Part shown: piece by piece, positions 1 to 11,500 of the stretch
Layout of the letters: the number at the start of each line of letters is the position of its first letter
Numbering within the stretch: position 1 is the first letter of the stretch
Assembly (NCBI GenBank): GCA_903906365.1
Contig: CAIVKC010000004.1
Coordinates: forward strand, 1-64,000
From: an uncultured Bacteroidota bacterium
GTDB taxonomy: Bacteria > Bacteroidota > Bacteroidia > Chitinophagales > Chitinophagaceae
Length of the DNA: 64,000 bases
Direction: 5' to 3'
Position numbers and translations under genes: made by a program
The notes under the pieces: generated by a model
Database searches by the model: none
Told to the model about the DNA's origin: nothing
Seen by the model: only the letters and a program-made list of their open reading frames with translations

Positions 1-1442
1 CCGCGCAGATGGAAGCCTGGGTATGGAGAAATACCGGTGAAATAACGATCAGGTCAAGGGAGGTGATCAGGCTGTCGCAGCCTGCCTGCAAACGCACGGT
101 ATCCTTATAAAGTCCCGGCACACTGACCCGTTGACCGGAAGGAAGAAGATATTCGCTGCCTATACAAATACTTGCATGAACCGATACCATTTGCGGGCTT
201 CCCACGACCAGGGTTAACCCGGTAATGAGGCTGTCGCAACCGGATAAATAGCGCATCGTGTCGTTGTACAACCCTGGTAAGGAGATGATCTTTCCGGAGG
301 GCAATGCAAATGAACTGCCTGCGCAGATGGTTATTGTCTTGTTGTCAATGATTGGTGAAATGACCACCAGGTTCAAGTTTGTGATCATACTGTCACATCC
401 CGAAACAGTTCGCACCGTATCCTGATAGATTCCCTGCAGGCTTACAACCCGGCCGGAGGGAAGTACATATAGATGGCCCGCGCAAATGGCCACGGATTTA
501 TTTTCGGTTAGGTGTTGGATGACGGAAAGCTGGATGGTAGCAATCACGCTGTCACAACCCGAAGCGGCATATAGGGTATCACTATAGGTTCCGGGAGTGG
601 AGACGACCTTTCCGGAAGGCAGGGTAAAAGCCGCACCTGCGCAAATGCTCGCTGCTTCGGCCTGGCGCAGGGGGTTGAAAACGGATAGCTGCAGGCGGGT
701 GATCAGGCTGTCACAGCCGGTAACTGACCGCAGGGTATCTTCGTATAAACCTGCAGAAGAAACGATTCTTCCCGATGGAAGCGTAAAAACTTTTCCCTGG
801 CAGATCGTTTGGGTTGAATCTGTTATAATAGCAGTGACTACCGTCAAATGTAAGATGGTGATCAGGCTGTCGCATCCGCCGGCTGCTTTCAGGGTATCCT
901 TGTAAAAGCCCGTTGCATTCACCGTCCTACCGGAAGGCATGATAAAGTTTTTACCCTGGCAAATGGATATTTCCAGCGCATTTGAAAGAGGGGTTAAAAC
1001 GGAAAGGTCTAATAGAGTAATCAGACTGTCACAACCCAAAACAGCACGCAGGGTGTCCTGGTATTTCCCCGGATTGGTGACCAGCATGCCGGAAGGGAGC
1101 CTGTAAGGGCTTCCTGCACAAATCTGGACAGTTAGGAGCGACCGCACCGGAGAAATTACGTTGAGGTGCAAAAGGGTAATCAGGCTGTCACAGCCCGAAA
1201 GGGTATGAAGTGTATCCCTATAGGTGCCTGTTTGATTGACCAATACCCCGGAAGGAAGTTGGTACGCAGTCCCGGCACATAGGGTAGTATCCAGGGAACG
1301 GGTCAGCGGTGATGTCACCACCAGGTTCAGGCTGGTGATCAAACTATCACATCCCGAAAGGAATCTCACCGTATCCTGGAAAGTGCCCTGGCTCATCACT
1401 ACCTGACCGGAGGGGAGCCTATAGGCTTTGCCGCTGCAAATG
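1..1442 (-). repeat. Nine tandem 159-bp (53-aa) coding repeats
   Basis: The codons for C-D-S-L start a motif whose plus-strand marker recurs at 72, 231, 390, 549, 708, 867, 1026, 1185 and 1344, a spacing of exactly 159 bp each time. Each unit reads roughly I-C-x-G-x-x-[YF]-x-L-P-S-G-x-x-V-x-x-x-G-x-Y-x-D-T, then G-C-D-S-L-I-T and a hydrophobic strand. Two cysteines per unit may form disulfides. The array continues past the left edge. Units diverge at DNA level but keep exact length, so indels are selected against. Confidence 0.9.
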
Positions 1443-4400
1443 GAGGCACTGATGGGCAGAAGCAAAGCAGCGGGACTAACACCGATATTCACCGAATCAT
1501 ATCCCTGGCAGCTATTTGCATCTGTTACTTTCAATACCAGTTTACCGGCTTTTGCCACCCAGATGGTTTGGGTGGACAGGCCGTTGCTCCATAGGTAGTC
1601 CTTGAATCCTGCACCACCGTCCAGCAGGACGGAATCACCGTTGCAAATACCCTTATTACCGCTGATGGTAGTGATTGGACGGGTATTTTCTGCAACCTGC
1701 ACGGCCGGAGAAACGGCACTGCAGCCTGCCGCATTGAATATGGTTACGCCGTAGGAGCCGGCTGCTTTTACCCGGATGGTCTGGGTGGTATCTCCGGAAT
1801 TCCATAAATACCTGTTAAACCCACTGCCGGCATCCAGCAGCGTCGAGTCGCCGGTACAAAAGGCCAGTTTACCGCCAATGGAAGGCACGGGAGGCGCTGC
1901 GCTTGTAATAAGGACAGAGTCCGTCAGGGTACAGTTGGCAAAGGTGATGATGACTTTATAACGTCCTGGCGCGGAAACTCCAAAGACAGGCCCGCTGGAT
2001 CCGTCCTGCCACTGGTAGGAAGTAGCCCCTGAAACAGTGGCATTCAATATAAATGGCTGGAGCACCGAAAGGCAGACTGCCGTATCCTTTCCCAGCGGGT
2101 GCAGGTTGCCGGTACTGACTACGGTAAATGAATCCTTAATATCGCAGCCGTTATAGATAACATCCACGGAATAAAGCCCCGGGGTATAGGCAAATATGGA
2201 GCCGTTGTTCAGGCCGGAGGAGCCGTTGCTCCAGGAATATAACTGCAGGCCATTATTAAAACTTTTAAAATCTGATAGTAATACTGAGTCTGTTAAAGAA
2301 CAGATAACGGCGTTTTGCGGGAGGCTTTTGGTAATCGGGTTGATGTAAATACCAATGGTGTCAATGCTGGTACAACCGTTGTAGTTGACCGTAACTGTGT
2401 ATTGACTCTGCCCGGATTGCTGGACTGTTTCGGTCGGGCCGGTAGATCCGTCCTGCCAGAAATAGGTAGCTCCGGGAAAAGAAGTGGCGTTCAGGACAAC
2501 ACTGGTATCGCCATTACAGGTTTTAAAATCAGGACCCAGGTTCACATAAGGTCTTCCGGGAACAAATACCGAATGGGTAATAGAGTCCTTGGCACCGCAT
2601 ACCGTGTTTTCCACCAACAGTTTTACCTGGTATGTTTTATTTGCCGCCAGAACTGGAAAGAAATAAGATGGCGATATGGCATTGGAGGAATCACCGTTAT
2701 TGCCAAATTCCCATTTATAGCGAATATTGGTTCCATAGGTGGATGAATTGGTGAAACGTACCGCACTGTCTAATGTACAATTGTAAATAGTATCAAATTG
2801 CGCCCTGGCAAGACATTTCGGTATAGGCGTACAAAGACCGGCATGTTGAATGGCGGATACATTTATGCTTACCGTCCCTTTGAGCTGGACGCCCGCCGTA
2901 ATTACAGGTTCAAAGACCTGGAAGAAATAAGATCCGGGTGCCAGGCAACGGTAGGTATTTATGGTACCTAGATTCTCTACACAACCGTTGGATTCCATGG
3001 CCCCGCAATCTCCGGTCATCAGCCTGTAATTGATGTCAGACGTACTGGGGTCATTGGTTCCGTTGGTAAACGATACCGTTACATCGAGGGTATCTTTTCC
3101 GGTTACATCAACCCGAAACCAGGTTGTTTTGTACATATTGGTGATGGCTCCCGGCGGACAATCCAGTGTCGGAGAGAATTCCCCAAAATCAGTTCCGATC
3201 GTATGGCAGTCGACTACCGCTGAAGTAACCAGTGACCCTGGCCCATTGAGAGCCGCAACCACCGGGTTACTGCAAAAGTCACCCACCTGCTGGGTCAGCC
3301 AAATGACCGGTTGAAAATCCTCGTTCAATCTGGAGCAACCCGAAACCAACAGATAATAGGTGCCGGGGGATATGCACTGCTGCCCCCAGGTATTGCCTGC
3401 CGAATCCTGGTAACCGGAGGGCATCATATACATCAATCCTTTGGAAGTGGAGTCTCCCGGTATGGTCTGCTGGTATAGAAATATATCATTAAATCCATAA
3501 TTGGTGGACACCCCGTTTACATAAGACCTGTAGCGGATATAGCCCGATTCTGCCACTGTAAATTTATACCATAGTGTCTTAGGAGCGCAATTGCCCCATG
3601 GTACAGCAGATACGGGGTCATTGGGGTCTGAGCTGGCACAGGTAAAATTATCTGTTGCGCCTTTGTAGACCCCCGGGCCAAGATTTTGACCGATGGTATC
3701 TGCCTGGTAATAATGGTCAAATTTTGGCTTCAGAGCGAAAACAGAATCCACCAGCACCGAGACCTCCACCTGGCTGTTGGGAGAGATCAGGGAATAGGTG
3801 GAGAAAGGCTGACCCGGATTTTGAACAATTATATAGTAGCGCTGCGGCGTGGTAAAGCTGCAGGGGTCAACATAAAAACTGATCATATTTGAACCGAAGC
3901 AACCTCCAGAAGAATTGGACGTTACAAAAGTCAAACCCTGGCTGATGGTTGAATCCAATAATCCCTGGCTGGCCAGCGTAGCCAGGGGAAGGGAGCCGGC
4001 CGTATTACTTTTGTAAATCGCAAATAGGTTCTGATTGGGCTTATCGGAAGTTTTCGGATCGACTTTGACATAAATATTCCCTGGCTTATCGATCACAAAA
4101 CTATACCATAAGTTCCTTTTGGGACCACTGAAAACCCCCGGATTGGCATCAAAGAGGTGGTTGTTGGTGGATGGGATATTATAAATGGAGGGGGTATAGA
4201 CTACCGAGCAATCTGCATCCACCGGGTCGGAGGACTGGGCTCCCGTGGTGCAATAGAAAAAATCATTGCTCGGTGCCCTTGTAGGGTCCAGCGGGTTGAC
4301 ATCCCCCGTCCTGCCATTGTGAAACAGACTGTCGGGGGGAATGACTCCGAAATCATAGGCATTGATCGCGTGATCAAAGCGGGAATAACCCGTTTTATCT

Positions 4401-6046
4401 ATATAGATGCTGGGCGTGGTAAAGCCACAACCATTAGTGACATCCTGGTCTCCGGCAAACATGACCAGTGTATAAGTTCCTGGTTGCAGCCGGCAAAGTT
4501 CGATATGCCCATAGGATTGAATGCATGGTTGGATGGGAACGGTCGTTGCAAATTTGGCGGAGTCCTTGCGGATATCCAGGGCAAAGACCTCTCCCCAGAG
4601 ATTCTGTGTATTGATCTGAATATAACTCTCCTGAAGGATTTGAAATGTATAATAAGATACCCTGTTTACGGTGTTATCGCAAGGCTTTATAAAGGAGGGG
4701 AAGGGCTTGTCAATGGAGCAGTTGAAGTTTTCAGTGTACAGGTTGTAAGTAGTGTCGGTTACCGGGTAAGCTGCCGTACTGCCTGCTCTGGGTGCCCACT
4801 GCAGCAGAAAGGGGGCATGGGTGATGGTATCTATGGCAGCTGTTAAGGGATGATTGTATTTGGGAGCTGGGCATGTCGGGGTAATGGTAATGGATATCTG
4901 TTGTTTTTTCCCGACTGCGTTATAAACGGTAATGAAGTTTTCATCCCCCAAATAGGCGTTTTGTGTTGGATTGGCATAATTGGGTCCATAACCATAGGCT
5001 ACTACCGTATACCATCCGGCTGCAAGGGGACTGCAGGCAGGTGTAGTCAGGTCTCCCAGGGAAGAATCCAGGCCGTTGATCGGTTGAATTTTAAGGGTAT
5101 TTAGTCCATCAGAGGCTTTTCCTGCAAATACCGAAATCAGGGAAGTAGAGAAGTTGCAGTCGTTTCCCGGATTATAATTGCTGATGGTAACCAGGGCATT
5201 GTCCTTTAGGAAGAATTCCCTGTAAATGGCCTTGGTGGTGGTAGTGCCGGATAGGGCTGGGGGGCCGAATCCGCCCAGGGGAACCGCATTATCGGTGCAG
5301 GAAAAATAATCAATATCACTCAACTGGACCCCCGGTGTTAAAGCTACTGTATCCATACTGGACCCCATATTTTGGGCAGTGGCACCGCTATAATGCCGGG
5401 TAGTAACCAGATTCAGCTGCAGGTTGGTTGTTCCCGGATCCAGACCCGTAAAGGTACTATCGGCCTGGGTAACCAGGGTATAGGTACCCGGGATCAGACA
5501 AAGATTGACATTTGTACACCCCGGATTGAACATACAGGATGTAATCTGCCTGAGTCCCTTGATGGAATCGGGAAAGACATGGACATTTTGTGCATTGGCC
5601 AGCGCATTGGCATCCCCTGCATAGAGCTGCGAAAATGAACCACCGGTCCCCAGAAAATTTCCCAGGGAAAGTACCCCGCTGTCCAGCTTAGCATCCCCGT
5701 TGGCATCACCGATCACAAATTCCCGGTAAATGGTCTTATGGTTATTGGGGTTACACTGATAACTGCCAGCGGGAATCACGGTATTGGTACAGCCAAAGGT
5801 ATCTTCTTTGGAAACATAGGAAGCCCCGTCCTGCATGGCCTTCATGCTGTTGACGGAATCATAGGCATTGTTGATGTTGAGTGAATAACGGTTAATGGCA
5901 TTGATACTGGTAAAAGTGCAACTAAGAGAGATCAGCTGTCCCAAATCGGAGAGTGCCGGCAAGCGACTCAGACCAGTCACGGTTAAATTACTACAATTAA
6001 GACTTACGTCTGAAAGCAGGGAATCGACTCCCAGCACCTGTACGGT
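1..6046 (-). CDS. Giant repeat-rich surface protein, main part after an in-frame stop; runs off the window
   Basis: The minus-strand frame stays open from just after the TAA at 6047-6049 to the window edge (about 2,015 codons), in the same frame as the signal-peptide-bearing upstream part (6047-7486). In order it shows several pre-peptidase-C-like beta modules with the recurring pattern C-L-x-P-G-x-Y-T (for example CLIPGTYTL, CRLQPGTYTL), a PKD-like domain (YKWEFGNNGDSSN near 2740-2680), Ig-like modules with W-x-[DN]-G/S-S-G, and nine 53-residue repeats with the motif GCDSLIT. The architecture is that of secreted Bacteroidota adhesins or gliding-type surface proteins; the C terminus, where a T9SS signal would lie, is outside the window. 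If translation stops at 6047, this part would need its own start (first Met codon near 5850), which has no signal peptide, so it is probably not expressed as a functional export product. The open frame is certain; the adhesin role is inference. Confidence 0.75.
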
Positions 6047-6049
6047 TTA
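6047..6049 (-). other. In-frame TAA nonsense codon inside the giant gene
   Basis: The codon lies in the context C-L-P-A-G-N-[stop]-T-V-Q-V. Sister modules read C-L-I-P-G-T-Y-T-L and C-R-L-Q-P-G-T-Y-T-L, so a Tyr codon (TAT or TAC) is expected and one base change would explain it. The flanking frame is intact on both sides. A 14-bp palindrome, GCCTGCCGGCAGGC (6053-6066), sits next to it but encodes the expected CLPAG residues. Confidence 0.8.
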
Positions 6050-7486
6050 ATTGCCTGCCGGCAGGCAGGTCAGGCTGCCTGCTTGGATATATTGACCAAT
6101 AATATTTTTGGGATCGAGGCTGCTGCAGGTATTTGAAACCCCTTGGTTGAATACCCTTACTAATAAAGGAGGAGGACCTGCTACCAAATTCGGCGTTTGT
6201 ACCAGGGCATTAAAACTCACATTGGATTCCGAAGCCAGGGTAAAGGTAAAAAAGGTACTCATATTATAACCAAACCCTGGGTTGTTTGGAGAATAGATGG
6301 GGGTCAGCGGCTGCGCAGGACCGCAGGAACTAACGATATGGCGGCTGTTGCATGCCAGGTAATCCGTATCGGTTTTGACTAGGCCAGCCGGTGTCGGATT
6401 TACCAGGCCAAACTGATTGGAAGCCGGTATGCCTGCGAGCAGTGGCTGCGGCGCGCGCGTAGGGGCTACTCCGTCAAAATCAAGGGTCAGCCTGACATTA
6501 TCATTGAAATCCTGGTTATAAAAGAGTTGAATGGAATAGGTGGTATTTGGCTTTAGCTGTCCACACTGGTAAATTTTCTTATCTGCATTGGGCCCGGTGA
6601 TTTGAAAGGAATCACACACGTCTACTACCGGGAGGGTATTATAGGGGGTGACCTTTACATCTCCCTGGTAGAGGTTATATCCAAATACGGCACTGCCATT
6701 TGCAAGTAGGCAGTCGGGATTGGCGGAGCCGATAAACACACCCAGAAAATCCATATAGGCAGGGGTGGTAAAAGTATGCCAGGTGCTTTTTGTGTATTGG
6801 TTAAAATTGCTCAGTACCGGACAAACTTCTGTGGCGTCTTCCAGTGACTGACACTCCACATGGAAATCGACATGACTGATATTGTTGGTCAGTTTTCCAA
6901 AATCATAGGCCTGGGCAGGGTGATCGTACAGGCTCGTCATTGGATTGTCAACGACCAGTTGAATCCCAACCAATCCATTGGCTGAGCTTTTGGAGGAGAT
7001 CTGGATAAGGTAATCTCCTGACTGAACACAGTTAAATAGAGTTGAACCAAAGGTCGTATTCGGTGAGAAGGATTTATATCTCTGTGCGGTTCCGGGTAAA
7101 CAGGTATTGGTTTGGTAGACGACAAAACCGACATCACCAGCCGCGATGGCGTTGCCGGGAGGTTGGGTGAGGGTAACCTGCACACTTCGGGTCGTAGGTA
7201 TCGAGAATTTGAACCACACAGATTTTAAAGTCTGCCCTGCCATGTTAATACTATTATCAAAAGTTTCAAGTCCTTCAACCGTTGCAGCGGAAATATCCAC
7301 ATTGGCTGAGTTGAAAGTCCCAAGCCCGAACCCTCCATTTGCAATTGGAATGGAAATGGCATTGGTACAATTGTTATTGGAAGGTGCCTGGGTAAACCCG
7401 CTCAGGGGTGCGGATAATACCAGCATCAGTCCCAGTACGAAATGGGAAACCATTTTTTTTATTAAAGCGTAGCATTTTGTATCCAT
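6047..7486 (-). CDS. N-terminal part of the giant surface protein, ending at a premature TAA
   Basis: This 479-residue product begins with a signal peptide: basic MDTKCYALIKK, a hydrophobic VLGLMLVLSAPLSG stretch, then FTQAPSNNN. The ATG at 7486 was chosen because the longer frame to 7609 only adds a poor non-signal leader; the Met at 7453 is an alternative. The mature part has beta-rich PPC-like modules (VWFKFSIPTTRSVQVTLTQP; CVQSGDYLIQISS), expected in extracellular Bacteroidota proteins. It ends CLPAGN-stop, and the same frame continues without another stop to the window edge, resuming TVQVLGVDS. It is therefore the 5' part of a broken or miscalled gene. It could be secreted but would lack the T9SS anchor. 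Confidence 0.72.
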   Translation of the reverse strand: MDTKCYALIKKMVSHFVLGLMLVLSAPLSGFTQAPSNNNCTNAISIPIANGGFGLGTFNSANVDISAATVEGLETFDNSINMAGQTLKSVWFKFSIPTTRSVQVTLTQPPGNAIAAGDVGFVVYQTNTCLPGTAQRYKSFSPNTTFGSTLFNCVQSGDYLIQISSKSSANGLVGIQLVVDNPMTSLYDHPAQAYDFGKLTNNISHVDFHVECQSLEDATEVCPVLSNFNQYTKSTWHTFTTPAYMDFLGVFIGSANPDCLLANGSAVFGYNLYQGDVKVTPYNTLPVVDVCDSFQITGPNADKKIYQCGQLKPNTTYSIQLFYNQDFNDNVRLTLDFDGVAPTRAPQPLLAGIPASNQFGLVNPTPAGLVKTDTDYLACNSRHIVSSCGPAQPLTPIYSPNNPGFGYNMSTFFTFTLASESNVSFNALVQTPNLVAGPPPLLVRVFNQGVSNTCSSLDPKNIIGQYIQAGSLTCLPAGN

Positions 7487-8242
7487 GGTATGCGATGACT
7501 TTTTAATAAGTGTATATTCAACGGGCATGCTTATGTGTTCTATTGAATGATAAATAGATAAGGTCAGGAGTTTCATCGATCGGTAAATTTTCGGGCATTG
7601 TCCGCTCAAAGATGGTCCAGATGTTTAGCCGCTCTCCTTCCGGATTATATCTTGTTTCTATGGAAGCTTTCTGAATTAATTTACTATTTCCACCATCTGA
7701 AACCCGAAGGCTGGTGCTAAAGAAAATATCCTATGCAGGGTAGTCGCCTGGCAAAAATTATATAGGGTTGACCTGCCTAATAGATGCATACGGCAAAAGC
7801 GTAACAGACCTCCCTTGCCAGGGTTCGAATATTCATTCTTCTTCATACAACGCATTGAACGGGAGGTGGAATAAACGGCCGGCATGGCAGATGCGCATAA
7901 AATAGCTTAACAGTAAATCATACTTGGAAGGGTTTAATGAGTAATAAATGAGGTGGGATTCAAAAGGAGTGGATGCCGGTCAGAATGGTTTTTGTTTCAA
8001 AAATTACCTGTTGACATAATATCCGGCGCCAATTTGACAACGTATATCTCAAAACGGATGGCAGAAACAGTATACCAGCAGTTCCTATTACAGGGGCCAA
8101 AATCAATTTGCGGATAAATATGGATTGAAATGCTGAAGACCTATCACACTGCCTAAACGATGGGACAAACCTCCTGCTTTTTAGCTTAATAGGAAACGGG
8201 AAAAACACCGAAGAATAAGGTGTATTCGCGGGTTTTATTCAT

Positions 8243-8273
8243 CAAATATGCGATAAATGTAAAAATTTGTCAA
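8243..8273 (-). promoter_or_regulatory. Possible Bacteroidota-type promoter toward 7486
   Basis: On the minus strand a TTG (8271-8273) is followed after 20 nt by CATATTTG (8243-8250), a 7/8 match to TAnnTTTG. Spacing and sequence fit the primary sigma factor consensus of Bacteroidota. It could serve the giant gene starting at 7486 with a long leader, or the doubtful short frame at 7960-8208. Confidence 0.4.
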
Positions 8274-8460
8274 TACAAAGTAGTTGGTATATGCCCCGGT
8301 GTACCAGGTTTGACAAGGGCTGCCGGGCGGATTATAACGGAAAACGGATCTTAGGTTGTTTAATAGTACACAATGGTTTTATCGCGGGCCATATCACTAA
8401 CAACCCACCATGAATCGCTTGACTGATTTCAACAGCTGCAGGACAAATTGCATTTTCTAA

Positions 8461-8500
8461 CATGAGATCCATCCGGCAGCCATGCCGGATGGATCTCATG
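8461..8500 (-). terminator. 18-bp perfect hairpin after the second giant gene
   Basis: CATGAGATCCATCCGGCA, a four-base GCCA loop, then the exact reverse complement. It begins about 20 bp beyond the stop codon of the giant Ig-repeat gene (ends 8523). The U-tract is weak, so it may be an mRNA-stabilising 3' structure rather than a strong intrinsic terminator. Confidence 0.7.
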
Positions 8501-8522
8501 GTATTTCAATGTTTGGTCTGGA

Positions 8523-11500
8523 TTATTGTTTGATCACCTTGATGACTTTAATGCCTTTTCGGTGCAGGACTTGAATAATATAGACGCCTTTTGCAAATCC
8601 CTGTCCGAATTGATATTGGCGGGTAGCCTCCCCCCTGTTTTGATATACCGTATGACCCAGGATATCTGTTACCAGAATTTCGACATTCTGTTTAACGCTG
8701 CTTTTCAGATCCAGGTTGAATTGAGATACTGCCGGATTGGGCGCGACAAGTGCTGACAAATCCTCTTTATCGGATTGGAGGGCAGAATCGGTATTGTCCA
8801 ATTTTACCGAGTCGGAAATGGGAATGGTAACAGCAGCCACCACGGTACTAATATTGAGGGTGATGCCGGTTTGGCATCCATTGGCATCCCTTAAGTAGAC
8901 CATATAGCTGCCCGCTGCCAGAGCGGTGAAAGAACCGGTTGCCTGGTAGTGAGTTCCATCGATGCTGTAAGTCAGGGGAGCTGTTCCCCCGGAGCCGGTT
9001 ACACTGATGGAGCCATTTGATAGGCCTCCGCTGGCGTTTACAGAAGATACCAGGGTCCATATCAGGGCCGTTGGCTGGGTAATGGTCAGTGTTTTGGTCA
9101 CTGACTGACCATCGATCAGGTCTGTTACCACCGCGGTTTGGGCACCTGCTTTTACAGAAAGGGTGTTGGTGCTTTGCGGGGCATTCCCGTTAAATACATA
9201 CTGCAGGGATCCGGAGCCTCCTGTGGTGGTTGCTGAAAGCGTTGAACTTCCTGCATTGCAGGTTATTTTGCTGGCCGCCAGTGAAACAGTCAGTGCTCCA
9301 TAAACGGTCAAAGGCTGATTTGCCGTTACCGAACATCCGCTTGCGCTAGTGACTTTATAGGAGATGGTAGCGGTCCCTGCTGCCACTCCCTTCACAACAC
9401 CGGCGGCCGTAACGGTGGCAGTCGCGGTTTTACTGCTGCTCCATATACCCCCGGTGGTGAGATCGGAAAACGTTATGGTATTTCCGGCGATGACCAGATT
9501 ATTTCCTGTTACCGGGGCAACTGTAGGTAAGGCATTTACAGTAACTAAGGCCGATGCACTGGCTGCACAGACCCCTGATACCACCGTATAGGTGATGGTG
9601 GCATTTCCTGCACTTACTCCCGTAACTACGCCAGTGACGCCTACCGTGGCCACTGCAGTATTGCTGCTACTCCAGAGTCCTCCGGCGGTGGCGTCCTTGA
9701 GGGTGGTGGTTGCTCCTGCACAGAGGGTGGTTGTGCCGGTGATGGCAGCTGCGGTGACCGTTTTAGCAGTCAGTATCAGGCTGGTGCTGGCAATACAGCC
9801 GCTGGTATTGGTTAGGATATAGGTAATGGTCGCGGTGCCTGCCTTTATTACGTTGACTACTCCCGTTGCAGATACTGTGGCCACGGTGGCAGTGGAGGAA
9901 CTCCAAACCCCGCCGGGAGTAACATCTGTGAGGGTGACCTGGCTACCGGTGCACACATTAGCAGACCCGCTGATGGCAGCTACCACCGGAGTTGGATTCA
10001 CTGTTACGGAGGTCGATGCTACAGCGCTGCAACCGCTCGCACTGGTTACCGAATAGGTGATTGTAGCGGTACCGGCAGAGATACCGGTCACTACACCGGT
10101 TGTACCTACGGTTGCTATGGCCGGATTGCTGCTGGCCCAAATTCCTCCCGCGGTGGCATCTTTGAGGGCCGTGGTCTTACCAGCGCAAACGGTGGTGGTT
10201 CCAGTGATGGCGGCTGCCGTTACACTGGTAGCGGTAAGGGTCAGGCTGGCGCTCGCCGAGCAGCCTGTGCTGTTGGTAAGGGAATAGCTGATAGTTGCGG
10301 CACCTGTTTTAATTATATTAACGACACCTGCCGAAGATACTGTGGCAACAGCCGCATTGGAGGAGCTCCAGGTTCCCCCTGCCGTAGCATCTGTCAGGGT
10401 CTGGGCGGATCCCACACAAACGGCACTGGCCCCCAGGATAGGTGCAAGGACAGGCAAAGCATTAATGGTTATTCCCTTAGAGGCTGTTGCATTGCAGCCG
10501 CTGCTGTTGGTGATGGTATAATTGATAACAGCTGTTCCTGCTGCAATTCCTGAGACCACCCCTGTAGCACTTACAGTGGCAATGGCCGTGTTGTCACTGG
10601 ACCAAACGCCTCCGGTGGTAGCATCTTTGAGGGTGCTGGTTTTTCCCTGGCAAAAAGTGGTTGTGCCGGTAATCGCTGCCACAGCAGGCGGGGCGTTAAC
10701 GGTTACCACCAGGGTAGCCACAGCAGTGCAGCCATTGCCATTGGAAAGGGTATAACTTATGGTAGCCGTTCCTAATGTCAGACCTGTAAGCTGGCCGGCG
10801 GCGTTTATACTTGCAACTGCAGCGTTACTGCTGGTCCACAGACCGCCCGGCGTGGGATCCGCCAGTGTCACCAGTGAGCCTTTGCATAAAGTGCTGCTGC
10901 CTGCAATCGGGGCCACGCTCAGCGTAGTGGTTGAAAAAGTAATCCCCGCAGGAGTTGAGCAACCGCTGCTATTGGTGACTGTATAGTATACGGTGGCAGT
11001 TCCTGCATTGAGGATGGAAACTACGCCGGAGGAACTGACAGTGGCAACTTGTGAATTGGAAGAACTCCATACTCCCCCTGCTGTTGACTCAGTAAGGGTA
11101 ATGACCGATCCGATACAAAACTGATTATTACCAGTTATGGGTGCGACCACCGGAGCGCTGTTGATGGTTACCAACGCCGAGTCGGTTACCCGGCAGGCAT
11201 TGAGATCAGTCAGTGTATATATAATATTGGCAGAACCGCTGCTTAAGCCGGTAACAACCCCATTGGCATCTACCGAGGCCACCCCCGTATTATCACTGCT
11301 CCAAATTCCAAAGGGATTGCTGCCGAAAAAAGCGGAAGTCTGTCCAGCACAGATGTTGCGGATTCCCCCAATGGTCGAATGTATGGAGGGGAATACGGTA
11401 AAACTAAAGGTGGTTGAACTGCTCAGCCCGGCACTATTTACCACGGTAATGGTGATGTTGGCCGAACCGGACTGTCCCGGATAGGGGGTAATGGAGATGA

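Larger units (their letters stand above)
7487..8522. other. Non-coding gap between the two giant genes
   Basis: About 1 kb without a convincing gene. Two minus-strand open frames (7676-7885 and 7960-8208) have no recognisable domain or signal peptide. The gap contains a strong hairpin (8461-8500) closing the second giant gene and a promoter-like pair (8243-8273) reading toward the first one. The leader from that promoter to the ATG at 7486 would be about 750 nt. Confidence 0.6.

Noticed and set aside
1-1442. Regular 159-bp spacing considered as a CRISPR array or DNA satellite
   Set aside because: The units are coding, diverge at synonymous positions and keep a protein motif; there are no identical short repeats with unique spacers.
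6053-6066. GCCTGCCGGCAGGC palindrome considered as an inserted repetitive element causing the stop
   Set aside because: It encodes the expected C-L-P-A-G residues of the module in frame, so there is no insertion.
7676-8208. Two minus-strand frames of 69 and 82 codons
   Set aside because: No recognisable domain, signal peptide or compositional support; probably chance openings, although a promoter-like element precedes the second.
9364-10986. Row of plus-strand open frames of about 75 codons, one per repeat
   Set aside because: They are antisense shadows of the Big2 repeats; the same codon composition in each unit keeps the opposite strand open, and their Val/Thr/Pro-rich translations have no signal or domain.
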